A DNA stretch of 64,000 nt from Thelonectria olida (Eukaryota > Ascomycota > Sordariomycetes > Hypocreales > Nectriaceae), in contig JAGPYM010000001.1 in assembly GCA_020736575.1 (NCBI GenBank), positions 806,001 to 870,000 of the forward strand, written 5' to 3'. A program made the translations under genes and the position numbers. The notes under the pieces were generated by a model that saw only the letters and a list, made by a program, of their open reading frames with translations, was not told where the DNA came from and searched no databases. The first letter of the stretch is position 1, and each line of letters begins with the position of its first letter. Below, in pieces: positions 31,674-44,771 of the stretch.

Positions 31674-32476
31674 ACGGGGGAGAGGAGGCCTATTTGATTT
31701 ACGAAGCGTGTATCCTATCTCCACTAGACGGCGTCGAGTTTTTCACGCCAATGAGCATCTATTCAGGCGGAAAGATGCGATTGTTTGGCTTTTTGTGTGA
31801 AAGGGATTTGAAAGGCAACATTTGACTGCCTGGGTTGGTCCTACTGGCTCTAATTGTGGGAGTGCTCTCCAGGCATGCTGGCGTTGGAAATCCGTTGCAT
31901 GTACATGATCGGGATAGGGAAACAGGGCAGAGCCTGTGGTTATACCGAGATGCCTTGACGAGCTGGAGTGTAGCAAAAGTCATGGAAAATGCTATATAAT
32001 ATGTCTATTGCTCCTTTCAATCCCTGGCTTTGAGCCCCTCCTACAACAGGCTGGTATGTTGCTTGAGCCAGCATTGAGAAGAGCAGTCAACTACGAAATG
32101 ACTTCCGAGTACGTCGGTATACGAAATGCCGACTTGGCACATTTTGGCCATCATCAACTGAAGCACGCGACTCAATTGCCCCCTTTTGAACACCCTTATA
32201 TGAGAAGGGGACAGCTTGCCTCCCATGTGGCGTGTGCTCCTTGACGTGGCTAATTGAGGATGGAAAGTGGCTAGATCGCGCTTATATAAGCAGTACCACA
32301 GGTCTAATTGGTGGAACTGATAAGGATAGGTCGACTCATCCGTAATCTGTAGTTCGGCAGGGAATAGTGACTCCTAAGTGCCCCTCCACACCAAGAAAGA
32401 ACCCCGCGATCGAACTAGACAGCCCAAGTCTACACCAGTATCTCGAACATATACCACAATCAATCACACCGAAATT
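31674..32476 (+). promoter_or_regulatory. ERV25 3' flank and WRS1 promoter
   Basis: No gene is visible. A TATATAA box at 32283-32289 lies about 190 bp before the WRS1 start and is a good core-promoter candidate. Confidence 0.4.
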
Positions 32477-34020
32477 ATGGCCGACCCCAAGCCAGCTGCT
32501 GCCCAGGAACAGGACATCAACCCTTGGTCCGTTGAGGGCGGCCAGGACGAGAATGGTGAGATTGTGGCCATCAACTACGACGCCATCTGCGAGTATGCGC
32601 TTCCTGAAAATCGTACCAGGCTGGTACCACAAGTTCTGTCCATGGTTGCTAACTTTTCAAAGGAAATGGAAAACGTCCAAGATCGACCATGCTCTCCTCG
32701 AGCGCTTCGAGAAGGTGACGGGCCACAAGCCTCACCGTTGGCTCCGACGAGGCCTCTTCTTCAGCCACCGCGACTTCGACAAGATCCTAACCCGATACGA
32801 AAAGGGCGAACCCTTCTTCCTGTACACTGGCCGCGGACCCAGCACCGGTAGCTTGCACTTGGGTCACACAATTCCCCTCAAGTTCACAAAGTGGCTGCAG
32901 GACGTATTTGACGTGCCCTTGGTCTTCATGTTGACGGATGACGAGAAGGCCTTGTTCAAGCCCAGCCTGACGTTTGAGGACACTCTACACTATGCCATGG
33001 AGAATGCGCGGGACATCATTGCGCTTGGCTTTGATGTCAAGAAGACTTTCCTGTACAGCGACTTGAAGTACTTGAGCAACCACTTCCTCATGAACGCCTG
33101 GGAGTTCTCCAAGCTCGTGACCTTCAACCAGGTCCGCGGTGCTTTTGGCTTCAACGAGAGGTAAGCATGTCCTTGTCCCCAAGAATGTTGCAGGTCCGTT
33201 AATACTTGTTGACAGTTCCAATGTTGGCCAAATCTTCTTCCCCTCGGTCCAGTGCGTGGCCGCCTTTGCTACCTCATACCCCGAGATCTGGTCGGATACG
33301 CCAGCGAAGGAGCGAACAAAGGCCATTGCCAAGATCCCTTGCCTGATTGCCATGGGCATTGACCAGGACCCGTACTTCCGACTTGTTCGAGACAACGCCC
33401 ATCGCATGCGCTACCCGTCACCGAAGCCCGCCCTGATTCACTCCAAGTTCCTTACTGCCCTGCAGGGTCCAGGCGGTAAGATGTCGTCGTCGAACCCCAA
33501 CTCGGCCATCTTCATGACGGATACTGCCAACCAAGTCAAGGTGCGTACTCGTAGGATTGGATTCACGTAAGATTCAAGTGACAGGATAGCCGCTGACACT
33601 ATATCCCATATACAGAAAAAGATCAACAAGTTCGCCTTCAGTGGTGGTCAAGTCAACATCGAGGAGCACCGCAGACTGGGAGGCAACCCCGACGTCGATG
33701 TATCTTACATCTATCTCACATACTTTGAGGATGACGACGAGAAGCTGGAGAAGATCTACAATGACTACAAGAGCGGCGAGCTGCTGACGGGAGAACTGAA
33801 AAAGATGGCCATTGAGGCCCTGCAGCCATTTGTTCAGGAGTTCCAGGACGCACGCAAGCTCGTCACGGATGAGGTCCTCGAGTCCTTCATGAAACCCCGA
33901 AAGCTGGAGTGGAAGGGCAACCAGAACCCCGTCAAGGAGGAACCCAAGAAGAAGGAAGAGAAGAAGCCCAAGGGAGAGGAGAAACCTGCTGAAACTACTG
34001 AGCTGCCCATTCGAGAATAA
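32477..34020 (+). CDS. WRS1: Tryptophanyl-tRNA synthetase, cytosolic
   Basis: Class I aminoacyl-tRNA synthetase that charges tRNA-Trp for cytosolic translation. Exons 32477-32592, 32663-33160, 33216-33540 and 33616-34020 give 447 aa; introns are 70, 55 and 75 bp. The eukaryotic-type core is clear: the [14 protein letters not shown] lead-in, the HIGH-class motif as GSLHLGH within [16 protein letters not shown], the [11 protein letters not shown] segment, and the KMSKS-class motif as KMSSS in [14 protein letters not shown]. The last about 40 residues are a Lys/Glu-rich tail common in fungal forms. No mitochondrial leader is seen. The first intron falls right after YDAICE. Length matches the yeast and human enzymes. 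Confidence 0.96.
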
Positions 34021-34452
34021 AGACGACGGGAAATGGAGCCGTGTAGAAATGAACAAGATGTAGATTCAAGTTATCTGAGAGGATAACGTATTTGAAGCGG
34101 ATTTATTGTAGGCATGGACGGTGATGTTACCCTCCAAACGAAAAAAACGACCCAAGACAAAAGAAAACGAAACTATTTTTGAGTGGCCTCGATCTATGCA
34201 TCTTTCATGACGATGTTTCGTTCCGTGGTGGGCCTCGATTCGACCCCGGACCCACCCGATCACCGGGATTACTTAGCAATTCAAATCTTCGGCCTCGGCT
34301 CTGGTCCCCGGATTTCACGACGACGACGACGACGACGACGACTTGTTTCTTTTCAATTCATGATTCCGAACCCCCATTACAATAAATCCATCGGCGTCTT
34401 CGAACTCTCGGAATAGGACTTGCCAATACAACCCCAACCAGTCCTCGCAACC
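34021..34452 (+). promoter_or_regulatory. WRS1 3' flank and SDH5 promoter
   Basis: No gene is visible. A CGA/GAC microsatellite of about eight units lies at 34317-34341, some 110 bp before the SDH5 start. Confidence 0.45.
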
Positions 34453-35132
34453 ATGGCCTCTCTCGCCTCACGCACCCTCCGAAGGCCAGCCGCTACGCAC
34501 CGCTTCCTGGCCTTCCCCATCCGTTCACTCTCTATGACGGCACTTCGTCGCGCAGCCAGCGACGACAGCCAGGCTTCCGAGTTGGGCGTCGGCGAGCTTC
34601 AGGGCGCCAAGTTTAAGATTGAGCCTCTCCGTCGAGTCGGCGAGGACGACGCCACCAAGCGAGCCCGTCTCGTCTGTACGTCTTGCCCCGTTCCCCCCTC
34701 CTTGACCCCTCTGACAAAGACATCGCAGACCAGTCCCGAAAGCGCGGAACCCTCGAATCAGACCTCCTCCTCTCCACGTTTGCCAAAAAGCACCTCCCCA
34801 CGCTGCCGCCCCATCTGCTCGACCAGTACGACGTGTTCCTCGACGAGAACGACTGGGACATCTACTACTGGGCCACGCAGAAGGAGGAGCTCTCGTCGAC
34901 GAACCCGGCCAACGAGCAGCAACAGCCCGCGAGCGACGAGGTGACGCGCCATCCGCCAAAGGGCGAGTGGGCGCAGACGGTCGGCAACTTCCGCCCCGCG
35001 TACCGCCCCGTGCCCGCGCGCTGGAAGGACAGCGAGATCCTGCAGATGCTGCGCGACCACGTGCGGAGTCGAAGCGTCAATGGTGCCGAGGGCACGGGGA
35101 TGAAGTTTATGCCCGAGCTGGAGTTTCGGTAA
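34453..35132 (+). CDS. SDH5: Succinate dehydrogenase assembly factor 2, mitochondrial
   Basis: Needed to attach FAD to the flavoprotein subunit of succinate dehydrogenase in the mitochondrial matrix. Exons 34453-34675 and 34729-35132 give 208 aa; the 53-bp intron splits the Tyr codon of the signature YQSRKRG. The N-terminal about 50 residues are rich in Arg, Ser and Ala with few acids ([16 protein letters not shown]), a typical import signal. The core holds [19 protein letters not shown] and later [10 protein letters not shown], both hallmarks of the SdhE/SDHAF2 fold. An insertion of about 45 residues after the ATQKEEL stretch and a C-terminal extension make it longer than the human protein, as in other fungi. 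Confidence 0.94.
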
Positions 35133-35720
35133 AGACGGCGACGAGCGGTGGCGAATCGAATAGACGGATTATATAGATTGGTGGCGGATGGAAGATGATG
35201 ATATGGACGGAAGCCGAGCTTCGAATTTTCCCAGCTGTGTACGAAGTTTCATGTTCGAGTACAAAGTACTGAATGATGAAGGTTACGTGATGGGGTGGTA
35301 TTCTTGTAAGATGCATATATGGAACAATCAAAAACGAAAGGAAGAACAGAAAGAAAGGGAACATTATGGTGAACCCGCTCATGCCTCCCTCCTCCTTGCA
35401 CATCAAGTGTGTGTAGAAGACCCAACCAAAAGCCTTTCCTCTCCTACGCCATTTACCCGGTTTCTCCTCATAACTCCGCAGGATGCCAACTCCGAAAAGA
35501 ATACGTCAAGTGCGCAAGAGAAGCGGGAAGCAGAAATCCTCCAAACCGTCAAACCACATGTGCCCAAGCTAGGGGAGGGTAAGGAGAGAAAAAAAAAAAA
35601 GGAGGAACTCGTCTCGTCGTCAATTTCGTAGCCCGTCTAGGGTCAACCATGAACTTGGATTTCTTTATTCTTTTTGCGCTTTTTTGGTGTTTTGTTCAGT
35701 TTCGAGTCAAACTTCTCTCT
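35133..35720. other. Convergent intergenic stretch
   Basis: This is the shared 3' flank of SDH5 and DSN1. It has a short poly-A at about 35590-35600 and no credible ORF; the longest frame (35188-35631) has no domain features. Confidence 0.45.
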
Positions 35721-37390
35721 TCACCCACCGCCTTCCGGCAGGATACTGCCCAGACTCCTGAGCACCTCCATGACAGGCATTTCCTTAGTTCCCGCATTGG
35801 CCTTCTCTCGCTCCTCCCTCTGGCGAAGCCGCAGGGCGCTGGTGCTGAGGACCTTGTCCGCCTCTTTCCCGGCCATCTGGACGCGTTGTTCGAGCTTGTG
35901 GACGTTGTCGGTGAGCTGGTCAACCTGGAATTCGAGCGAAGACTGAATCTTGCGCAGGCGTGATTCCGTTTTTGACCGAATAGCCTGGAATGATGACTTC
36001 TCGCCGGCCAAGAAGCCTCTGATCGCCCCCTCTTCTGGATCTAGGAGGTCGAAATCTGGTAATACGATCTGTATGGGCTCACTCTCCTCAAATAGAGGCG
36101 GTTGTTCAGGCAGGGGTTTCCGTATTGATTGCCATGCCTTCTTCTCATCTTGTAACCTAGCCATTGGGTTAGAAACCAAGCATATGCGTCACTTCTCCAA
36201 GTTTACTAACCTCTTGATGTTTATCTCCAACTGTGACAACTTCTCATCGAGTTCGATATTTCTTGGGTTAGGCTGGAGGATAACGGGCGCCTTTGGCACG
36301 CCCTCGTCTCTACTAAACCAATCCGAGAACTCTGATCGAGCCCCGAAGTCTTTGAGCAACTGGTCTTGAATCGCACGAGCTGAGAAAAAGTTAGCCTCTT
36401 CACATAAATCTTCCTGGACTTCTAGCATATCTTACCGCCGAGGATGGCATTAGCATTAGCCGTCCCGTGGGGAGGCTTCTCTGACAGAGAGCGCTCGCCG
36501 CACCAGGTCAATAGTTGCTTCATCCTCCGTGGCTCCAACTGCGAGGCTTCGATATGCTTATAGAACTCCGCCGGCTTGACCTCCCGGTGCGGAATAGCCG
36601 ATTGCCCGCTGTCAATGAGGGAACTTGCTCGTCTTCCTCGCATACCCAAACTGCTTCGTCGGCTCCCGTTGTTCTTCTTGCGCATCTCCTTATTGCGATT
36701 GATCACTGGCGTGTCGCTCATCGGGAGCGCGATTTTGGATGCCTCAGCACGCGGAGCCGGCGATTCATCCCAGTTCGGTACATTTGGCACAGGGCGTTTC
36801 GGCGCTGCTTCTCCGTTGCGATCGCGCTTTTGCGTTGGCTTTTGGGTTAGTTTATGCGATGAAGCGCCATTTGTCTGCGGTGGCGGCTCGTCTGCCGGCG
36901 TGTCCCCTGATATCCGCGTGCTCTTCCGGGTTGCTCTCTTCGGAACCTTGAGCGGCGGCTCCTCGTTTGACGCGTCAACGCTCGGTTTTCGTCTTGCAGA
37001 TTTCCTCGTAGTCTTGGTTATTGTCGGTTCCGTCACCGCTGCCGTCGCTGTCGTCTCCTCAACACTCTCATTTTCAGGTATTGTTTCTTGGACAACGCGT
37101 TGCTTTGCCTTTCTTCCCCGCCCCAATTTCTTTGGTGGTTCTGGTTCTGGCGCGGCCTTCTCTGCTGGCTTCTCCTTCTCCGTCTTCGCTCTCTTGGACT
37201 TCCTCACAAACTGAAAATCATCATCCCGTTCGTAATCGGCGGCGGCTGTTTTTGAGTGGTTAGCGCCCAACATGCTCGTCGCGTCCTCTCTGTGCAACCT
37301 ACCGGCGAGACGCTTGCTCGTCCGTCGCTCCGCCTGGTTGCTCATGCTAAGAATCTGTAGCGGCCGGCGAGTCGTCACCAGAGTCGTCAT
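35721..37390 (-). CDS. DSN1: Kinetochore Mis12/MIND complex subunit Dsn1 (Mis13)
   Basis: Subunit of the four-protein Mis12/MIND complex that links inner-kinetochore CENP-C to the outer Ndc80 complex. Minus-strand exons are 37390-36436, 36379-36211 and 36156-35721; introns are 56 and 54 bp. Starting at 37390 gives 519 aa, while the second ATG at 37345 (MSNQAERRTSKRL) gives 504 aa and may be the true start. The N-terminal half is basic and disordered with several KR-rich signals. The conserved core starts at RRSSLGMRGRRASSLIDSG, a motif in Dsn1 targeted by Aurora B, followed by IPHREVKPAEFYKHI and then helical, coiled-coil sequence to the C terminus. The Dsn1 family identity is strong. Confidence 0.92.
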
Positions 37391-38558
37391 GAGTGGCGCA
37401 TTCGGGACCGCATGGACTCCGAGAGTTCGGTTGTGGTGATCTGAAGGCGGGACTCCGGCAGTCGAAACGTCGGGGTCTTGGAGCAGGCCTAATCGCGTGG
37501 TCGGGGCTCTAGAGGGGCGTGTCGCGTCGAGATATTAGTACCGCTGTGGTGAAGAGACAGGTGTCAGGGTGCGCAATCAGATTTCCAGATCAATTCGCGA
37601 TGGTTCGGCCGTGCTCCGGGTAACGATGGTGGTTTGCGGGTCGCGACGAGGTTGTGATGGTTGAGGCGGCGCATCACCTTGTTTACATGAGGGATGATTT
37701 ACTCTACCGCGCTAAACCTGATCGGGACAGAAACAGCATGCCCCACTCGGCCAGCTCTCAAGTCTCAAAGAGCCCAAAACCCAAACATCGTGAACCGCTT
37801 CAAGCCCACTTGCAATTGAGAAATGACTCTACGTTGTCAATAACCATCAACCTAGTGCAACCTTATCGGACCCATCAACATCATGTTTTCGTAGGCTCGA
37901 AATCTCTCAATTCGCTCGCACTACTCAGAAGGTCCTACGCTTCACACCTTCGTTTGTCTTTAGAACGTAACTTGTTGATAGTGTTATTTTCGTAATGCTA
38001 AACCGCGAAGCTATCATTTCACCATCCCCTGCAGCTTTTGTTGCTTACAGCTACCCTCGAAACCAATTCCTGACAACACCAGAAACATCACCTCCTTGCG
38101 TCCGAATTCCCAAACGCCTTCAGGCAAAGAAATCTCGCCTGTCCGAACACCTTTTTGATGTGCGTCCCGTGTGCCTTGCCACAAACTTACGTACAAGTAA
38201 AATTTTGGGGGTGAGAGAGTCCCGTCAAGACATTTGTCCCTTGGAGAATCGCTTCCCCAGAAGAAGTAGAATCTCGCAGGCGAACCACAGTCGACTCATC
38301 CTCCCAACCACGAACCCCAGACACCGATCCCCGTCCGGAGTTCGCCTCGTCGTGAATTGTTGTACAGGGCGAAAAGGTGAATATTATAAAAACAATGGCA
38401 AAGCCCCCCAGAGACATACATTCAGAACCTGTTGGTTCCCCGTATATATGCATCATTGACTCAAGTTAATGACCATCATGCTTCCATTGGGGAAGCGTAG
38501 AGTGCGGTGAGAGGGATGGAGAAGAATTGAGCTGGTCCTGAGTATTTTGGCGCTGCGA
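37391..38558. other. DSN1 promoter side and atf1 3' flank
   Basis: No gene is supported. A plus-strand frame at 37995-38459 is 154 codons long but lacks any recognisable feature and is antisense to the probable atf1 3' untranslated region. Confidence 0.4.
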
Positions 38559-40387
38559 CTATGAAAAACGCCGAGTAACACCCTGGCCAGCCATCACTGC
38601 CTGGTTAGGCATGGCACCCACAGCTGCCATGCTGTACGGGTTCATCTGGGGGTTGTAAGGCTCAACAACTGAAGGCATATTGTAGCCACTATGAAGACCC
38701 TGTTGCTGTGTGACCGGGCAGTCCTTGTGTGCGAGAAGAAGCGTCTTCAGGTTGACCACTTCTTCCCTCAACTGAGTGATTTGCTGAGTGAGGGCATCAT
38801 TTTCAGTGCTAAACAGCTCAACCTTGCTTTGCAAATTTGCCAGCCATTGCTTCTTTCGTTGACGACACTTTAGAGCAGCCACGCTAGGAGACACGTTAGT
38901 GGTCGTCAATAATACACGTGATGGAGGTCATCCATACCGATTTCTCTCAAGGAAGTTCTTGCGCTTCTCCTCATCTGTCATTTTGCCCTTCGGGCCATTC
39001 TCATCCTTCATCATGTCATCATCCGAGAAATCAACGTTATCGTCCATTGGAGCGCTGATGGCCTTCGCCTTCTTACTAGGAGGCGCCTTGGGGGGAAGAT
39101 CGTCGGCCTTTCTTCGACCATTAGTTGGTGGAGGGTTTTTCTTCCCTTTGCCGCGTGTATTCGGCCTAGTAGTTGGTTCGCTGTCGTCCGATATGAAACT
39201 GCCTTCACTCATTCCACGGGCAGAACCACCAGGCGCGCCATTAGTGTTGGATATCTGAGGAGAGGAGTCCATATTTTGTGGGGCTACGGGAGCCGGGTGC
39301 GCATGTGTTGTAGTACCTGTCACAGCAAACTGATTTGTAGATTGTGGACCATTCCTGCCCTGAGCAAGCATAAACAACCCGTTGGCAGCGTCGTTGTCGT
39401 GAGGGTCGAAAGGACCAGATGCGGGTTTCGTCTCGGGTTTAACGACCACGGTCCCGTTGGTCATTTCTTGAGGTTGAGATGTAACTGAAGGAGGGGGTTG
39501 GGTTTGTCCTGGCTGTCGCGGTGCGGCACTGCCTTGGTCTCGTTTGGCCGCGGCACTCACGGCAGTGCGATGGAAATCGAGGGTGCTAGGAGTCGCTCCG
39601 CCGCTAGCGATCTGGGAAAAGAGAGCCTGGGAGTTGGGACTGGGAACTGGGAACATACTACCACTCCCACCCGGAGTCAAGCCTGTCCTAAGAGAGGACT
39701 CGTTGGGTGTTGGGAAGCCGCCGCGAAGATGATGAGTATCACCAAAGTAATCATTGGCAGGACCCGAGAGCATTGCAGGGCTTAGAGGACCAGTCCTAAG
39801 AGAACCTCCACCCCAGTTGAAGGGAGTCGGGTTGCTGCCGGGCAGAAGCGACGACGGCGATGTCAAGGCGGCTACCGATGGTAGCTTGGTGCCTCCCGGA
39901 GTCTCTGGGGCGCCCCCGAAAGACTGCTCGAAGGGATTGGGCTCCAGACTGAGAGATCCACCGACCGTGGCCGTGAAGTAGTCGGGAGTGTTTGTACCTT
40001 GCTGTTGACCGGGTCGAGGGGGAGGTGCGAGAGGTTTGGCGGCTTCGGCATTGGACGCAACCTCTGGTTTAACGGGGGGATCGATCTTCGCGTCGGTCGA
40101 AGTATCTGTGAGGAATTAGGTGTGAGTATGATAGGTGACAGCAACGACGGGTAGAATGACGACGTAGGTATGTGATGAAGAGGAACGGTCAGGAGGCAGG
40201 GAAAGGGACGAAGGACGAGTAGGGCATGGTGGTGGACGGTGATGACGGGGAGGGAGAGGTTATGATGCGTCATGGCGGAGTCGCCAGAGGGGGATTGGAA
40301 GGGGAGGGCCTCACCAGGTCGAGAGGGAGAGCTGCGAGAGCGCGTTGGGGACTTCGACTGACCTGCACCTGCTGTTGAAGTCCCCAT
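38559..40387 (-). CDS. atf1: bZIP transcription factor of the Atf1/AtfA type
   Basis: CREB/ATF-family factor acting downstream of the Hog1/Sty1 stress MAP kinase in fungi, with roles in osmotic and oxidative stress and spore resistance. Minus-strand exons are 40387-40315, 40105-38938 and 38883-38559 (521 aa). The 209-bp first intron is the longest coding intron seen here, and the second, 54 bp, falls inside the basic region. The long N terminus holds the Aft1-type regions (PFNWGGGSLRTGPLSPAML, then GLTPGGSGSMFP) rich in SP/TP sites for MAP kinase. The bZIP is at the C-terminal side: KRKNFLERNRVAALKCRQRKK with the N-x7-R signature, then leucines in heptads. Upstream lies a very long non-coding region. 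Confidence 0.95.
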
Positions 40388-43300
40388 GATGACGATGATG
40401 TATTATAGCTGGGGCGGCAAGGTTGTTCGAGGCAGGCTGAGTGGGGGGTGTGGGAGTGCAGAATGTAGATGGACGAAGACAAAAAAGCCAAATGAGGTCA
40501 GAGGCGACGATAGAGCGCAGGCCGGACTAATTACTGGGGGGCGAGCGCAGCACGACGGGCGGGAGAGCACCTCAGGCAGGGCCGGCCGAAAAAGAACTGG
40601 ACAAAGCGCTGGGCTGCTGTGCAGCGCGACGCTCCAGAATGATGAAATAAAAGACAGCAAAGTAAAAGGTGAACCGTATCAGTCAGTGGAGTGCGGCTGG
40701 CGGGAGAGACGACGATTGCGTCGAGGCGTCGCAAAGCGAAAACGGGCGGTGTTGGTGGATTGCGTTGACGGAGATGGATTGTGAAAGGATCAGGTTGGAG
40801 AAGACGTCAGAGATGACGTTGTGAAGCAGCAAAAAGGAAGGGCGCAAAAAAAAAAAAGAAGGCGGGCGCCGGGCTCCTGGAAGGTCTTTGATTCTTGTGT
40901 GCCAGCGCCTCCCAGAGCAGAGTGGCCAACCGGCAGAGACAGGGAAGGACCGGGGTGCCGTCGCTGACAAAACGCCACCTGCCTTCCTTTGTCAATGTGA
41001 GTGGGTTCGCACTGTGCTTTCTCGATTCCATCGTCTGATTTCACCCAACCCAAACCTTGACGATCGCTGAAGCGGCGGCGAATGATGTGTTGGCTTCGTG
41101 GTTTGGACCTGGAGCTGCCATGCGCGTTGGTGTGAATGAAATGCTCTTAGAGCTTCATCTTGCGTCGACCGATGTGCCTAGGCTGGAGGAGCCAGGTTTA
41201 GATTACGGATATTTCCCATGTTGATGCAGAGAGTCTTCTTCCCTCGCACTTTCCCATGCGGCTTGGTAACATTCTCCAAGTTGTAGTCGGCGCGCTTCGG
41301 AGCCGAATTCACTGACGGTCTCCCTCGTTTCCTCTCTTCTGCTTGGCTGTGGCCTTATTATTTCTGGGTCGGGATCCATTCTTTTTCCCCTCGGTGGCGT
41401 CACACCCACAGAGAAGAAGAGATTTGAGTGAGTGCAGGACAGTGGAGGACAGGGAAACTGTTGTTTCGTCTTCACACTGTATGGGTACTTGGAAGCCGGG
41501 GGTCTTCGTTTTTTTTCTTCCTTTCTCCACACTCCATGAACAAGCAACCTCCCAGAAGCAAGAGAAACAGAAGCACGCATGCGAGTGGGTCCGAGGCTGG
41601 CCCATCACCGTCATTCCCTCACTGGCCAGCCCACGTCGTGATGACGCAAGGCCATCAAGGAGGCGCGACATGCCCAGTCTTGGTTGGTCTGCCAAACTGC
41701 CCATTTCCTTCAACCGTTGTGAGTGCCCGTGTCGATTGCAGGCTGTTTTTCTCTCCGTTTCAGAGATGGGGGGAGGAAAGGAGGAACGGAGTCGATAATG
41801 AAATGGAACCCCGATCATTCCGCGTTCGTTGCCTCGTTTGTCGCCCTGCCTTTGACTTTTTGAACCTATCTTTGGAGGCTGAATTCTATTCTCATCAGTA
41901 CCACTCCATGGTCACACATGCTTTGGACAAATGCACGGAACACACCTTTTTGCAGCAACGTACTGACAAGATGCACCTTTTCGGTCCATATCTCCCCGGA
42001 AGCTACCTACTCGCCAGTATGGGGTATTCATATCCTCCTTTCTCATTAGTTGACCCATCAAACGCGTCCCGATTTCACAACAAACCTCTCCCCCCTTTCC
42101 TTCCTTCTGAAGCACATGCTGCCCGCTTGGCCCTATCTGCGGCCGATGTCACGCCTCGAAATTCCGCCCCTGACTTCACCGACTTACCTCCACCACCTTC
42201 AAGGCCCTTTCTGTTGAGATTTGAGGAAAATTCCCTTCATCTGCGCGTTTCCCTTTTTTCGTCCTCTCCTACTACGTAGATGATTTTTCAACGAGGCACC
42301 TCCCTTCCCCCTCACTAGTGGCGAACCTGGCGACGCTATCCGTGTTGCCTGTCAATCCATCTGTTAACGTTGTCGGCGTTATGTACATGTACTTCACTCT
42401 GTCGTCGTCCTGGTCCTTGAATGGTGGACAGACAGATTCTTACAAATCGAGGAACACGCTCAGCTGTGCGCTAGCCCTGGCCCCCGGACCTTATCGGATC
42501 CTCGACTGGTGCCGCCCAATTTGGCCATTCCCCGACCTGGGTTCGGATCAAGATCGCGTGTGTTGTGTTGTGTTGCGTTGCGTTGCGTGTGCTTGCAACG
42601 AGAGGAGGAGCTTATTCTAGTGCATTTACAGCACACTCTGCACAGTATGTATCCTCTGTTTCCTCCACTCCGCGGCCCATGGCGATCGAGTCCGAGCCAG
42701 CCCGTGAAAGTTGCCTCAAGGCGGCCCATACAACCCGTCTATTGATCAGTGAGGGCCCGAGCCGACCGCACCTTCATTGAGGAGCTCGGGTGAGAAAGCC
42801 ATCAAACTTTGTTTTTTTGTGAGGACGTCGAGGGAACCGAGAGGAAACGCACTGAATTGTCGTTCTGTCATCAAACAGTAGGTTGCCATTGAGTACAGTG
42901 TCTTCGTTTGGCACTTCGCACAGGCCCTGCACGACACTGTGTCGGTACTTGGACGAAATGCTCAACCAAAAGCGCAATATGACCAGGCCATGACGTCAGC
43001 TCACAAACGGACTTCGTACAGTATGAAGCAGCATGGAACATTTGAGACAAGGAGTGCATCTTCCTCCTGCTTGGCCAGCTCAAGGAATGTCTCCCCCCCC
43101 CAGCAATTCTACCCGTGCAGCCGTGCGACGTCCGATCCGTGTTCCGCGTTCCCCTCCACCTCTCAAAGCCACGGCTCTGTCGTCTGTCTCCGTGTTGACC
43201 TGTGTCCCGATGAGGGATGAGGTGGTCCATCGCCTTCTGCCGCTGCGTCGCCCGGTCCCCCGTTGGGAACTTGAAGCCCGGTTGGTCCATTCGACTCCAT

Positions 43301-44771
43301 TCCACCTCTCTAGCGCAACGCGGGTCCAGGGGGGATTCGAAGGCCGCTCTCTTTTCCCAGGACTGAAAACTCAACGCAGCAACGCTCTCATGCATCCATT
43401 CAAAGACCCCACCAGAGAGACCCACCTCCGACGAATTATGACGCAAGTGCCTCGTTTATCTATCAACTCGACAATGGATTCATCAGCAGCAATTGTGTCT
43501 GGAACTGAGTGTTGAGGAGCTCGCAGGTAACACAGCCTCCAATTCAAGAGCCAGCCAAGCTTATTTACTGTCAAATTCGATTGACATGTGCAACATGCCT
43601 CCGAAGTACTGCTTCCTGAACCCTGTTAAACTAGCCCACCGAACCGTCAGCACCCTTCCACACCACTCAACGGTTTAATTAGATCCTGTGAATCTTCCAG
43701 GCCTCGGAGCTTTTTCCAGCTCAAAACGCGAAATCACGAGGGGTTGTCCCATTTCGTGTCAAGACCGTGGTTTTCCAAGCTGGCGACTGAGTCGATGATG
43801 CGGACGATCGAGATAGGCTCACTAAGTTCCCGGATCCCTGGTCCTAGGAGCATGAGCACTTCGTAAATGGCATTCGAGCATCGGGTTTGGACTTTTAGCC
43901 CGGTAGATCTGCGCAGGCCGGAAGCCACGAAACTTGTTCTCGAGGGCTTGGTTGACCTCGATGCCACGAGATTGCATTCAGTCCAGATCTCACTTCTCCT
44001 GTCAATCACTGCCACACGACGCTGTGCAAGGCTGGTTCATACGCTGCCAAGAATGCGCCTTGGCCCCCCCAACCGAAACCATGGGCTTGGAGCTATCCCC
44101 TTGCATTCTTATTTTGAACATGATGTCAACGCCATAGCTACGTCAGAGGCCTGATCACAGCTACCCTGTACGCGATCTCCATTTTGATATTGTCAGAATT
44201 TAGTCCTGTTGGCGACCGCGATGGGAAATGCTCATGTCGAAACTTCCCGCTGGATATGAATACGTGTTAGTATTATTGTTTCCGCAGTTGAGTTCGAAGC
44301 TTAGTTAGATGTAGTAATTGATTTATTGATTAATTCATTAGCTAGCTGAATCCCATATATAGACTATGTAGCAATACTGCATTTCTGAGTAGGGAACCGT
44401 GTGCTCGCCCCGGGGTCGGGTCAGCAGCCGTAGTAATAAAATAAAGATTAATCGACAGAGTTGTTTCAGAGTTACCGCTTGGGTAAACTTACACGCCATC
44501 ACCTGGCAAAGTCGAGGGCGCTTGGACTTGACTTCCCGTGCTTCGGGCACTTCTTTGCTACCCCAATGGGCATTTTTTTTATTAGTGTAGTTAGTTTGCA
44601 GAGGCTCGTAACCTCAACCACAGCAGTCGTCGGTTTAATCGCAGCGGTGGTATTACGTAGTACAGATGCTTGCATTGGCTAGGTAATTAGTCTGAGGATC
44701 TAGATGGGAAGGACCGCAGTAGATCAACCACCCCTCGACGGAGCCACTCAAGGCGGTATCGTAATCTACTG
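40388..44771 (-). promoter_or_regulatory. 4.4 kb atf1 upstream region
   Basis: No gene is supported between atf1 and the GST-like gene, both on the minus strand. The longest frame (41428-42279, plus strand) is 283 codons but shows no domain, no conserved pattern and compositional features of leader DNA. Contents worth noting are an A-run at 40846-40857, a TGTGT/TGCGT repeat at about 42556-42592, and an A/T-rich area at about 44260-44360. Most of it is probably promoter and leader of atf1. Confidence 0.45.

Noticed and set aside
41428..42279. 283-codon plus-strand frame in the atf1 upstream region
   Set aside because: No recognisable motif, a hydrophobic Phe run from a pyrimidine tract, and no supporting splice or start context.
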